Source of the DNA: SpSt-501 sp037481615
GTDB taxonomy: Bacteria > Desulfobacterota > Desulfobacteria > Desulfobacterales > SpSt-501
Assembly: GCA_037481615.1 (NCBI GenBank)
Contig: JBBFLI010000008.1
Length of the DNA: 64,000 bases
Reading direction: 5' to 3' (one strand)
Part shown: piece after piece, positions 26,573 through 35,222 of the stretch
How the letters are laid out: each line of letters starts with the position of its first letter
Numbering within the stretch: position 1 is the stretch's first letter
The notes under the pieces: generated by a model
What the model saw: only the letters and a program-made list of their open reading frames with translations
Databases searched by the model: none
What the model was told of the DNA's origin: nothing
Translations under genes and position numbers: made by a program

Positions 26573-27400
26573 TCAATACCCGGTCAACTTGTGGTGTAAA
26601 TTCCGGTTTACCGCTTTAATTATTTTTAAAATAATCGAATTTGCCGAAAGATATGCGGGAACAGAAAAAACGTCAAACCCTCGAAGTCTTTTTGAATCAT
26701 CAAGCCCCGGGTTCCCGTGGTAAGGACCGTCATAAATCAAAAGAATATTCTTTTGGCTTGCCGCTTCCTCCATAATCACATGATCCATTAGGTCCGTCAC
26801 GCCATGATGAAGTGCCTTGCTTGTCGAAAAAAACGCGCCATTAAGAAGAATTTTATTTACAAGATATGATAGGTGTATTGCGACCATTTGGTCATCGCGA
26901 TCAAAAACACCGTGGACTTTTATTTTCCTGTTCTTGAAAATATTTTCAGCCCATTTCGCAAACCCTTCTAAAGTCAACCTTTCTTTTTTATAAGAATATC
27001 CGGTGCGTTGATAAAAATCAAGATACACTTTGTATGCCATTTCACAAAAATAATCTTGATCTTCAACGACCCGGACTTCTAGATTACGCATCGCCTTTCG
27101 AATTTTATTTCGCCTTTTTCTTTTAAGGGCATTTATAGAATAGTCGTGCACTTGATTGAAAACCATGAGCTTTATGAAGGAGTTGGCCTGCTTTATATCG
27201 TGAACCGCGTGCTGGTAAACCCAAGACCGACGTCGTGGCGGAACATTTTCACCCCGATGCAGTTTCTGAAAAGGGAACAGAGGCCTGAAAAAAAACGGTC
27301 TCACCCTTCGCCAATGAATGTCTCCGACTTTGACGATCGGGGTTCCATTTCCCTTCTCGTATTCGGCATACTCCTCCAGGCTCATTTCTTCCCAAGCCAT
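26573..27400 (-). CDS. FemAB/GNAT-like acyltransferase
   Basis: 275 residues. KRKRRNKIRKAMRNLEVRVV followed by YKVYLDFYQRTGYSYKKE and a later LSYLVNKILLNGAFFS are typical of the GNAT_acetyltransf_6/FemAB-like proteins of EPS loci, which join acyl or aminoacyl groups to sugars. AT-rich like its neighbour at 25852, which it precedes by 25 bases. The donor is unknown. Confidence 0.65.
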   Translation of the reverse strand: MAWEEMSLEEYAEYEKGNGTPIVKVGDIHWRRVRPFFFRPLFPFQKLHRGENVPPRRRSWVYQHAVHDIKQANSFIKLMVFNQVHDYSINALKRKRRNKIRKAMRNLEVRVVEDQDYFCEMAYKVYLDFYQRTGYSYKKERLTLEGFAKWAENIFKNRKIKVHGVFDRDDQMVAIHLSYLVNKILLNGAFFSTSKALHHGVTDLMDHVIMEEAASQKNILLIYDGPYHGNPGLDDSKRLRGFDVFSVPAYLSANSIILKIIKAVNRNLHHKLTGY

Positions 27401-27474
27401 CGCTCAAATCCCATTCGCACGAGATCGTTTCCGCATGCGATTCAACGGTCGTTTCCAGCGGACGCCTTGACCCT

Positions 27475-28689
27475 TCAAATCGCTCCCGCCAAATCGTCGA
27501 CAAGCCTCAAATAGTTACTTTTCTTTACCTGCCAGGAATTTTTCCGCACGTAATTCGTGGCGTTAGCCACCAGAGATGCTCTCCGCTGCGGCCGTTCGAT
27601 GAGGCGCAACATGGCCTCTGCAAGGCTCTCCGGGCTGCCCGGGGTGAAATACTCGACCAACGTCTCATCAAAGTAATAACGGTCGATCGTGGTCTTTGCC
27701 ACGATGACGGGAACTTCCAAGGCCATAAATTCCAGGATTTTGGTGCTGAAGGCTGTGTCGCCAAACCCCTCGGCCCTCTTCGGGACAATACCGATATCGG
27801 CATCGGCAACGATGGGAATGATCTTTTCAAGAGGAAGGAAATTCCGAATAAATACACGATCTGACAAGGACAGATCGGTTACCATCTTCTCCAAAAACGG
27901 CCTGTCCGGCCCCTCCCCGTAAATGTAGAGTTCAGCCTCTGGAGCCTCATTCCGAACGAGATCCAGCGCCCGTACGGCGATGTCCACTCCCTGGTGGCGA
28001 TTGAGCGTTCCGGGATAGATCATGCGGATCTTTCCGTCCCGACGATCCCGGGGGTATTTCCGGAAAAATGCCGGCGCCGGGTAATTTAGAAAAGTCGAAC
28101 ACTTTTCTTTCGGCACCGCACGTCTGATAAGGGTTTTCTCCCACAGATGGTTTGCGGTGATCACGTGATCCGCGAAAGCGGTCGACACTTTTTCAGCCAA
28201 AAGAAGAGACCGGAACACCAGGGATTCTTCAGCCGCGCCGAACTTGCCGGCATAGAACTCCGGCACCAGGTCATGGATGTCGAGTATGACCTTGGCACCC
28301 CGGAGCTTTGCGGCCACGGCTGCAAAGACCTCGAAGTCGGGAACGGAGTGCACGTGGACGAGGTCGAAGCACCTGTCTCCGCTCAGGCATCTGCAACTGA
28401 GGAACCGCGCGGAAAGCATAAAAAACTTCAGTATGCGCCGGAGGTAGTCCCAGCTGCCGTGCTCGTCGACGATTCTTTCCTGGATCCGGTGGACCTTCAC
28501 CCCTTCCACGAGTCCTTCTATTTTTTGCCCCGGCTTGCGTAAAGAGACGACCTCGACCTGGTCGCCCCGACCCACGGATGCCTCCGCATACATTCGGACC
28601 CGTGAGTCGGACTCGTAAAAGGCATATACGACATGGCAGACTCGAAGCGGCCGTGTCCCGGCTCCTTGGGGCGGACTCATCATGGGCAT
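27475..28689 (-). CDS. Glycosyltransferase family 4
   Basis: 404 residues, GT-B fold. VCHVVYAFYESDSRVRMYA at the N-terminus (acceptor domain) and in the C-terminal half MIYPGTLNRHQGVDIAVRAL, IYGEGPDRPFLE and the donor-binding FSTKILEFMALEVPVIV (E-x7-E type). It should transfer a sugar from a nucleotide donor to the growing lipid-linked repeat unit in the cytoplasm. Short gaps to neighbours on both sides suggest operon membership. Confidence 0.9.
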   Translation of the reverse strand: MPMMSPPQGAGTRPLRVCHVVYAFYESDSRVRMYAEASVGRGDQVEVVSLRKPGQKIEGLVEGVKVHRIQERIVDEHGSWDYLRRILKFFMLSARFLSCRCLSGDRCFDLVHVHSVPDFEVFAAVAAKLRGAKVILDIHDLVPEFYAGKFGAAEESLVFRSLLLAEKVSTAFADHVITANHLWEKTLIRRAVPKEKCSTFLNYPAPAFFRKYPRDRRDGKIRMIYPGTLNRHQGVDIAVRALDLVRNEAPEAELYIYGEGPDRPFLEKMVTDLSLSDRVFIRNFLPLEKIIPIVADADIGIVPKRAEGFGDTAFSTKILEFMALEVPVIVAKTTIDRYYFDETLVEYFTPGSPESLAEAMLRLIERPQRRASLVANATNYVRKNSWQVKKSNYLRLVDDLAGAI

Positions 28690-28732
28690 CCCTATTTCGG
28701 TCTCACGGCGTCAATGCCGCTGAGACGACTTG

Positions 28733-29668
28733 TCAAACTCGAAATGTTCCGCGCACAAACCGGGCCACATCGCGCGGTAGTGCATGCCAGTATTGGCCTT
28801 CGTATTTTTCGGTCGCATACTCAAGAAATCGCCGGTAGTACGCGGCGGGATACTCTTCGATGCCTGACGGCGCGTTGATAAACCTCATGTAGTCGGGGTG
28901 TGTGTTTACGAGAGCCATGCCTCCTCGAGAGGCGATCCAGTCGAGCTTCCGCTTCCAGATGCGGATGTCGGCCTCCCGCAGCAGCACGAAGAGCGTAAAA
29001 TCCTGCGGGAGGGTGTAAGGCAGCTCCACGTAAGGCAATCGGCTGTTCGAGCGCGAAACGAGGAAAGGAAAGATCGTCCCGACACCGTCGGACTGGGGCT
29101 CGAAGGGATCGGTGTCGAACGTGGAGGCGTCGTAATCGATCTCCAGATCCCCGATCCATTCCAGGTTGTGAAGCATCGAAGGCGAACGGTAACCGGAGGC
29201 ACCCCACTCCCGCACGTACTCGTTGATGAGTTTTGCCCGTTTTTGGAAAAGGCTGCGTGAGGCGAAATATCTCCCGTCGTGATAGAGGCCGTGGACCCCG
29301 ATTTCGAAGCCCAGATTCGAGAGCTCCCTTCTCAACGCCGGAGAGACGGCATAGCGACGGGGGACGAAGTTGAACGAGGAGCGGAAGCCGATCTTGATTT
29401 CCAGGCGGGCGAGATCGAGGCAACGATCCTGCCCCCGCGCGGTATCCACATCGTGAGTCAGGACCAGGGCGAACCGTTTTCCGCCTGGCCAGCCGGACCA
29501 CCCTCGTGGAGGAGCGGCCGCGCGCTCGTCGATCGGCCAGACGTGAGCGCACCGCCTGAGCTTTCGCAAAGCAACCCCCCGGCGCAAGAAAAGCTGGAAG
29601 GCCCGGGGAAGGATCGGCTTAAGGATGTAGAAGATTCGGTTCTGGATGGATGTCGAGGACATTGCCAA
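28733..29668 (-). CDS. Polysaccharide deacetylase-like protein
   Basis: 311 residues. FALVLTHDVDTARGQD carries the THDVD metal-binding variant, VHGLYHDGRYFASR provides the later His pair, and RSPSMLHN follows; together a divergent NodB fold as in many EPS loci. The third deacetylase-like gene of the window. The first 60 residues are basic and amphipathic, possibly for membrane association. Confidence 0.78.
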   Translation of the reverse strand: MAMSSTSIQNRIFYILKPILPRAFQLFLRRGVALRKLRRCAHVWPIDERAAAPPRGWSGWPGGKRFALVLTHDVDTARGQDRCLDLARLEIKIGFRSSFNFVPRRYAVSPALRRELSNLGFEIGVHGLYHDGRYFASRSLFQKRAKLINEYVREWGASGYRSPSMLHNLEWIGDLEIDYDASTFDTDPFEPQSDGVGTIFPFLVSRSNSRLPYVELPYTLPQDFTLFVLLREADIRIWKRKLDWIASRGGMALVNTHPDYMRFINAPSGIEEYPAAYYRRFLEYATEKYEGQYWHALPRDVARFVRGTFRV

Positions 29669-29726
29669 GAGATCGCCTCAAGGCCGTCAAGCTTTCAGGA
29701 GGGTGGGTTCTGCGCCTCGGGTGGCA

Positions 29727-30809
29727 TTACCCCGCGCTCAGTGATTTCGAGAGGCGCCTGAACCATTTTTCGGTGCCGGGATGCACGGTCAGCAGTCGGT
29801 AGCAGAAGGAAACCGCAGGGTTGGGAAAGTGCAGACGGGCCTCCGGCAACAATACGGGACTTCCGCCGAACCCCAATTTGAAGAAATCCGAGCTGTGTTT
29901 CTGTTCCAAAGACAAATCTTGCCCGTCGATCGTGCGCTCCGCCACGGGCCGGCTCACCCCCCCCAGATCGCAGAAAGAGTACCCCTGAGAGGCCGCCCAG
30001 TCGAAGGCATCATAGTAAAGGAGCTCCATCGGGTGCTTGTGGTGGGAATCGGCCAGCGACCCTTTCTTCCAGAGTTCCAAGGTCGAACCGAAACCGATGC
30101 AGAACAGCCCGCCCAAGGCTCTGCCCTGGTGCTCGGCGAAGGTAAGTCGGCAATGGAGTCCTCTTCCCGAAGTTTTCCACAAGGCCCTCAGCGCAGCGAC
30201 GTCAGGGGGGTTCGGTGCGACGTTTCGACGTCTGCAGGTCTCTTGCATGAGTCGGAAAAAAAGATCGAGGTCTTTCTCCTCCCCCTCTCGAACGCGAACG
30301 CCCCCCTTGACCGCGCTGCGGACATGCTTCCGGGTCGTCCTGCGCAACCGTTTTTCGACCGCCGACATCCCGCCGGAGACATCAATGCGAATCGTTGCCG
30401 TAATGATTCTCATCACCCTGTTCTGCAAAAACAGGGGCGGCTGCAGACGTGATGACGTAAGTCGGCTGAAACCGGGGGGCTGGACGATGAGAGCCGTGAT
30501 GCGCAGCCGACGGGCGATTTTTATGATCTCGGAGAATGCCGCGTCGAGTATCCGGATCTCCTCGCCCTGCGCGACCGGCCCCTTGCTTACGTACCCGACC
30601 CGCAGCCCGAACCGTGTCGGCCTCCAAAGAAGTTGCCCCCCCCCTGCAATGCATCCATGGCGTCGGACCGTTACTCGAGTGCAATTCCAACCTTGAGTCT
30701 GCTTGTAACGACCCCAGGCGCTGCTCTGAGGGAATTCTCCACAGGCATCTTTCCCAAGGAACTCGTCCCATCGAGGGTCGTTTGCCTCTGTAGAGACACT
30801 GACTTCCAT
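29727..30809 (-). CDS. FemAB-family aminoacyl/acyltransferase, EPS-associated
   Basis: 360 residues from the ATG at 30809, which has GGAG 7 bases upstream; the frame stays open to 30890. Two tandem GNAT-like halves: FPQSSAWGRYKQTQGW near residue 25, RRTTRKHVRSAVKGGVRV mid-protein, and LLYYDAFDWAASQGYSFCDLGG then FKLGFGGSPVLL near the end. It resembles the FemAB-type proteins of exosortase A loci. The likely role is transfer of an amino acid or acyl group to the polysaccharide precursor. Confidence 0.8.
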   Translation of the reverse strand: MEVSVSTEANDPRWDEFLGKDACGEFPQSSAWGRYKQTQGWNCTRVTVRRHGCIAGGGQLLWRPTRFGLRVGYVSKGPVAQGEEIRILDAAFSEIIKIARRLRITALIVQPPGFSRLTSSRLQPPLFLQNRVMRIITATIRIDVSGGMSAVEKRLRRTTRKHVRSAVKGGVRVREGEEKDLDLFFRLMQETCRRRNVAPNPPDVAALRALWKTSGRGLHCRLTFAEHQGRALGGLFCIGFGSTLELWKKGSLADSHHKHPMELLYYDAFDWAASQGYSFCDLGGVSRPVAERTIDGQDLSLEQKHSSDFFKLGFGGSPVLLPEARLHFPNPAVSFCYRLLTVHPGTEKWFRRLSKSLSAG

Positions 30810-30884
30810 ACCCCGTCTCCATCGATCCGGCACAATTAAGCACGACCGTTTGTCTGCAAAAGGCCCCGCCGATGAAGCATGTTC

Positions 30885-30902
30885 TTGCAAGCAGCGCTCC
30901 TG
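30885..30902 (-). promoter_or_regulatory. Weak sigma-54-like promoter upstream of the FemAB-family gene
   Basis: Minus strand AGGAGC-GCTGC-TTGCAA, GG (30900-30899) and GC (30888-30887) spaced by 10, three mismatches in the ten consensus positions. It lies in the 127-base gap after the sugar dehydrogenase gene. Confidence 0.3.
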
Positions 30903-30936
30903 GTTACGCCTGCCGGTCCTTTCGGCTCGACCTGCC

Positions 30937-32634
30937 CTACTCCCCCCGCCCGGTTGCGGCTGCGTTTCGGACCGCGTCTTTGATGCGCTTCACGTGCCCG
31001 CGGCCGAGGCCTTTCACCTCGCAGCCGAGCTCGAAGTAACGCCGGATGCGGGCATCGTCGAGAATGCCGAAGCAGTCGATCACGGCACAGGGTCTTCCGG
31101 CCATGCGGACCACCGCGTCGGGGTCGAGCTTGAGGAAGGCCTCGTGGCGGACGGCGAGGACCACCGCATCGGCGCCTTTCAGGGCCGCCTCCAGGCTTTC
31201 CTGCATGGCAAGCTCGCGCAGACGCTCTTGGTTGCGGAAGAAGCGGGCGAGCGACAGACCCGGGGCGGGGTAGGAATCCTGTTTTTCGAACTCCCACCAG
31301 TGCTTGAGGTAGGGGTCGTGGACCACGACGTCGGCCCCCATCTCGCTCAGCTTGCGCACGATCACCTCGGAACCCGAGTAGCGGGTATCGCCCACGTCCT
31401 CGCGGTAGGAGGCGCCGAGCACGGCGATCTTGGAGGCCGCGACGATCTTTCCCATGTTGCGCAGCGCGTCGCGGACGAGCTGGGCGGCGTGCATGCCGCG
31501 GGTGTCGTTGATGTCGATCGCCGCCGGCGTGATCCGGAAAATGTCGTCGGTGAACCCAAGCAGCGTGTGGTAGGACCAGAAGCCCAGGCCCCCGTCCTTG
31601 GGCAGGCAGTAGCCGCCGATCCCGGGGCCGGGGAAGAGGATGTTCGAGTGGGTCGGCCGCACCTTGATCGCCTGGATCACTTTGATCAGGTCCACCCCGT
31701 TTCGCTCGGCAAAGACGCTCCACTCGTGCATGAAGGCGAGGAGCGCCGCGCGGTAGGAGTTCTCGACGATCTTGCAGGTCTCGCTCTCGATCGGCCGGTC
31801 GAGCACGGTGAGCGGGAACTTTTCCACGTTCAGGATCTCGCTCAGGAACCGCACGACCCGCTCGCGGGCCTCCTCGTGGATCCCGCTGCAGACGCGCCAG
31901 AAGTCGCGGATCGAGGAGACGTAGTTCCGGCCGGGCATGACCCGCTCGAAGGAGTGCGCAAGAACGGGCTCGCGCCCGGTGAGGCCCCGCTTTTCGAACT
32001 CCTTTTTGAGGATGGGGTAGGCGATGTACTCGGTCGTCCCCGGCGGGACGGTCGTCTCGATCAGAACGAGGCAGTGGGGCGGGATCTTTTCGCCGATCAC
32101 CTTCAAGCATTCCTCGAGGGCCCCGATCTCGGCGCGGCCGCGGCGCACGTCCCCGAAGGCTTCCTTGCGGTAATCGCACTGCACGTCCACGATGACGACG
32201 TCGGCGAGCGCAAGCGCCTCGTAAGAGAAGGTCGCGGTGAGGGTTTTCTTCTCGAGGACGCAGCGCCGGACCATCGCCGGGACCTCGGGGTCCTCGGACT
32301 CGACCGGCGCCAGCCCGCGGTTGATGTAGCCGATCTTCCAGAACGAGCGGGGGGATGGCCGCTGCATGCCGATCACGAACTTGGAGGGCTTGCCGGTCTT
32401 GCGGTCGACGGCATCGGCCACGACGGCGGCCATCACCGCGCCGACGAAGCCCACTCCCATGACGACCACGATCTCTCGTCCCTTTTTCCTTTCGGCGGCC
32501 GCAAGCCGCTCGAGGCGCCGGTTTTCCCGCTCGTAGTCCCGCCGCGAGGGAATGGGGAAGATCTCGCCCCGGGGACAGATCGAGACCTGCGTCTCCTCTT
32601 TTTTCACCGTCGTCCTGTTTTTCCTCTCCGCCAC
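30937..32634 (-). CDS. UDP-sugar 6-dehydrogenase (UDP-GlcNAc 6-dehydrogenase-like, WbpA type)
   Basis: 565 residues, about 130 longer than typical WbpA. A 55-residue polar leader (SICPRGEIFPIPSRRDYERE) precedes the Rossmann motif VVMGVGFVGAVMAAVV. Middle-domain motifs VLIETTVPPGTTE, SFERVMPGRN and the catalytic cysteine in GPGIGGYCLPKDGG are intact; the C-terminal domain has LGASYREDVGDTRYS. It oxidises C6 of a UDP-sugar to a carboxylate using NAD+. Downstream-to-upstream neighbours resemble WbpD, WbpB and WbpE, which favours UDP-GlcNAc as substrate. Confidence 0.88.
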   Translation of the reverse strand: MAERKNRTTVKKEETQVSICPRGEIFPIPSRRDYERENRRLERLAAAERKKGREIVVVMGVGFVGAVMAAVVADAVDRKTGKPSKFVIGMQRPSPRSFWKIGYINRGLAPVESEDPEVPAMVRRCVLEKKTLTATFSYEALALADVVIVDVQCDYRKEAFGDVRRGRAEIGALEECLKVIGEKIPPHCLVLIETTVPPGTTEYIAYPILKKEFEKRGLTGREPVLAHSFERVMPGRNYVSSIRDFWRVCSGIHEEARERVVRFLSEILNVEKFPLTVLDRPIESETCKIVENSYRAALLAFMHEWSVFAERNGVDLIKVIQAIKVRPTHSNILFPGPGIGGYCLPKDGGLGFWSYHTLLGFTDDIFRITPAAIDINDTRGMHAAQLVRDALRNMGKIVAASKIAVLGASYREDVGDTRYSGSEVIVRKLSEMGADVVVHDPYLKHWWEFEKQDSYPAPGLSLARFFRNQERLRELAMQESLEAALKGADAVVLAVRHEAFLKLDPDAVVRMAGRPCAVIDCFGILDDARIRRYFELGCEVKGLGRGHVKRIKDAVRNAAATGRGE

Positions 32635-32666
32635 GATCGATTCTCCGTCCTTTCCTTGAGGGTTCT

Positions 32667-33719
32667 CTATCCGAAATGCCGATACAGGCAGGCCCCGATC
32701 AGCCTGAGCACCGGCAGCGGGAGCAGCCGGAAAATGGGGTAAGAGGAGGCGGGGCCGTTTCGGCCGCCGTCGAACGCCCCGCGCTTGAGATCGAACCGGT
32801 GGTAGCGGATCTCACTTTCTTCCGCCCCCCAGCCTCTCTTGAATCGCGCAAGCCCCTCGTTATCCCGGTCGGTGCGGCCGAAATGGAGACTCCGGAACCC
32901 CTCGCCCCGGAAACGGCGGATGGCCTCCCAGAAGAGAAGGTTGTTCGGCCTCAAGCGGAGAAGGCTCTTCTCCGAGGCCCCGAACTTGTAGAGCACCTGG
33001 TCGCGGAAGAAAAAGAAGACGGCGGCGGAAGCCGGGGCGCCGCCGTGGTAGGCGGAGGCGATGATGCCGCCGCCGGGTGCGATCACCCGCTCCCGGATGA
33101 CCTCGAAAAAGCGCCAGGGCTGGGGCGGGAGGCCGTGGTCACGCCGGGTCCGGCAGTGCATGCGGAAGAACGCCCTCATCTCCTCCGAACCCGCGCCGAA
33201 GCGCACCTCGAGGCTCTCTTTGCGCGCACGGTTGACGTTCCTGCGGGTTGCGGAGTCGAGGGTCCGAAAGAGATCCTTCTCTTCCCGCTCGAGCGGGAGC
33301 ACGTGCTCGAGGAAGGCTGCGGAAAAGGGCGTTTCCCCGGGCAGCGGCGCCCCCCGGAGTTCGATGGCGCGCCAGCTGCGCCTGTCGCCCAAGGCCTTCG
33401 CCTCCGCAAAGAGCCGCTCGAAGGAGGCCTCGTCGGGCGCAAGGGCCGGCGCCCTGTCCGCGAAGGGAAGGGAAACCCCTCTTTTCCCCGTGAGGGCGCT
33501 TTGCACCTCCATCAGGGAGAGAAGCGCCCGCGGGCTTCCCGCCGACGGCAGCACCAGGCTGAAGGGCCGATAGCCGTAAACCCGGACGAGGACTTCGGCC
33601 CAGGCCCTCCCGTGGAAGAAGCACGCCCCGGGAAGGCGGCCGATCCAGTCGTCCCAGCCGGGGGTCGTGCAGGGGTCGTAGAGCCCGACCCCGTTTTCCG
33701 GCGGGCATGAGGAAGGCAT
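32667..33719 (-). CDS. FemAB/GNAT-like acyltransferase
   Basis: 350 residues. CFFHGRAWAEVLVRVYGYRPF at the N-terminus (as CFFHGRAWAEVL, VRVYGYRPF), RTLDSATRRNVNRARKESLEV mid-protein (shown as RTLDSATRRNVNRA), HCRTRRDHGLPPQPWRFFEV and LLFWEAIRRFRGEGFRSLHFG near the end fit the FemAB-like GNAT group. It is encoded inside the WbpA/D/B/E-like cluster, so an N-acyl modification of that sugar is a fair guess. Confidence 0.78.
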   Translation of the reverse strand: MPSSCPPENGVGLYDPCTTPGWDDWIGRLPGACFFHGRAWAEVLVRVYGYRPFSLVLPSAGSPRALLSLMEVQSALTGKRGVSLPFADRAPALAPDEASFERLFAEAKALGDRRSWRAIELRGAPLPGETPFSAAFLEHVLPLEREEKDLFRTLDSATRRNVNRARKESLEVRFGAGSEEMRAFFRMHCRTRRDHGLPPQPWRFFEVIRERVIAPGGGIIASAYHGGAPASAAVFFFFRDQVLYKFGASEKSLLRLRPNNLLFWEAIRRFRGEGFRSLHFGRTDRDNEGLARFKRGWGAEESEIRYHRFDLKRGAFDGGRNGPASSYPIFRLLPLPVLRLIGACLYRHFG

Positions 33720-33736
33720 GGGGGAAACGGCCGGGT

Positions 33737-34216
33737 TCAGAGAAAGCGCAGAATGCGGGCCGGGTTTCCGGCGACGACGGCACGGGGGGGGACGTCTTTC
33801 GTCACCACGCTCCCCGCACCCACGATCGCCTCCTCGCCGACCGTGACCCCGCAGAGGATGGTCGCGTTCGAACCGATCGAGGCCCGGCGCCGGATCACGG
33901 TCGGAACGACTTTCCAGTCGGCCTCGGTCTGAAGCGCCCCCTCTTGCGTGACCGCGCGCGGGTAAGGGTCGTTGATGAACATGACGCCGTGGCCGATGAA
34001 GACCCCGTCTTCGAGGGTCACGCCCTCGCAGAGGAAGCTGTGGCTCTGGATCTTGCAGTTTTTGCCCACGGTGCAGCCCTTCTGGATCTCGACGAAGGGC
34101 CCGATCCGCGTGTTGTCGCCGATCGTGCAGCCGTACAGGTTGATGAAATCCTGGAGCACGACCCCTTGGCCGAGGGCGACGTCGGGGGCGATTCTGCGGT
34201 TGGGCTTTTTTTCCAT
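33737..34216 (-). CDS. wbpD: UDP-2-acetamido-3-amino sugar uronate N-acetyltransferase (WbpD-like)
   Basis: 159 residues from the ATG at 34216; the longer open frame to 34393 overlaps the oxidoreductase gene and has no domain sequence. A hexapeptide left-handed beta-helix: NLYGCTIGDNTRIGPFVEIQ (given whole, 20 residues), VFIGHGVMFIND, RRASIGSNATILCGVTVGEE, IVGAGSVVTKDVPPRAVVAGNPARI in parts. It would acetylate the 3-amino group formed by the neighbouring aminotransferase. The assignment depends on the wbpB/wbpE neighbours. Confidence 0.85.
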   Translation of the reverse strand: MEKKPNRRIAPDVALGQGVVLQDFINLYGCTIGDNTRIGPFVEIQKGCTVGKNCKIQSHSFLCEGVTLEDGVFIGHGVMFINDPYPRAVTQEGALQTEADWKVVPTVIRRRASIGSNATILCGVTVGEEAIVGAGSVVTKDVPPRAVVAGNPARILRFL

Positions 34217-34217
34217 G

Positions 34218-35222
34218 CTACAGCTCGACCGGAGCACCTTTCTGCTTGAGCGACTTCTCGGCGGCGACGAGCACCTTGACCACCTCGAGGCCGGCTTGGC
34301 CGCCGGTGACAGGTTTTGCCCCGCCCTCGATGCAATCGGCGAAGCTTTCGGCCTCGACCGCGAGCGCCTCGCGGTCATCGAGCCGCGGCGCATACATGTC
34401 GCCCACGCGGTACTGCACCTTGAGACGGTAGAGCTCCTCGCGGCTCACGTTGACGTCGACTCCCTTGTCGTAGACCTTCACCTTCTCCGAGGGCTCGGTG
34501 TCGTCGTAGAGGATCATGCGCGAGGTGCCGCCGATCAGCGTGCGGCGGATCTTGACCGGGCTCACCCAGCTCACGTTCACGTGGCCGACGACGTTCCCCT
34601 CCATGTAGATCGTGAGCAGCGACTTCGGCACGATCCCGTTTCCGTAGTAGTGGCAGCCGGTCGCGGAAACGGCGAGCTTGGGAAAGGGCATGAGGTGGTC
34701 CATGATGGAGAGGTCGTGCGGTGCGAGATCCCAGAGCACGTTCACGTCCTGCTGGAAAAGGCCCAGGTTCACGCGGGTCGAGTCGTAGTAGATGAGATCC
34801 CCCAGCTGCCGCTGGTTGATCATCTCCTTCATCTTGCGCACGGCGCCGGTGTAGACGAAGGTGTGGTCGACCAGGAGCACGCGGTTCTTCCTCTCGGCGA
34901 CCTCGATCAGCTGCTCGGCCTCGGCCACGGTCTCCGTCATGGGCTTTTCGATCCACACGTGGCGCCCGCTCTCCAGGGCCCGCACGGCGAGCCCGTAGTG
35001 GGTCGAAACCGGGGTGGCCACGGCGACCGCATCCATCCCCTGCTTGAAAAACTCCTCCGGGTCGGCGGTCGTGAACGTTTGCGGGTAGAGCGCCGCCGCG
35101 CGCTTCAACCGGGTTTCCGCCCTGTCGCAGACGGCGACCAGCCGGAAGCGGCCGCTGGCGTTCAGGTTTCTTGCCAGGTTCGGCCCCCAGTAGCCGAAAC
35201 CGATCAGCCCCACGCGGATCAT
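34218..35222 (-). CDS. wbpB: NAD-dependent sugar C3 oxidoreductase, Gfo/Idh/MocA family (WbpB-like)
   Basis: 334 residues from the ATG at 35222, whose ATGA overlaps the stop of the aminotransferase gene. Rossmann start MIRVGLIGFGYWGPNLARN, EKPMTETVAEAEQL (the EKP catalytic Lys motif), and DLAPHDLSIMDHL. It would oxidise C3 of UDP-GlcNAcA to the 3-keto sugar for transamination by the neighbouring enzyme. The open frame runs further upstream to 35594, but that part only overlaps the previous gene. Confidence 0.87.
   Translation of the reverse strand: MIRVGLIGFGYWGPNLARNLNASGRFRLVAVCDRAETRLKRAAALYPQTFTTADPEEFFKQGMDAVAVATPVSTHYGLAVRALESGRHVWIEKPMTETVAEAEQLIEVAERKNRVLLVDHTFVYTGAVRKMKEMINQRQLGDLIYYDSTRVNLGLFQQDVNVLWDLAPHDLSIMDHLMPFPKLAVSATGCHYYGNGIVPKSLLTIYMEGNVVGHVNVSWVSPVKIRRTLIGGTSRMILYDDTEPSEKVKVYDKGVDVNVSREELYRLKVQYRVGDMYAPRLDDREALAVEAESFADCIEGGAKPVTGGQAGLEVVKVLVAAEKSLKQKGAPVEL

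Noticed and set aside
29660..29677. GC-N10-CC spacing near the start of the deacetylase-like gene at 29668
   Set aside because: Poor match outside the dinucleotides, and it falls on the start codon region.
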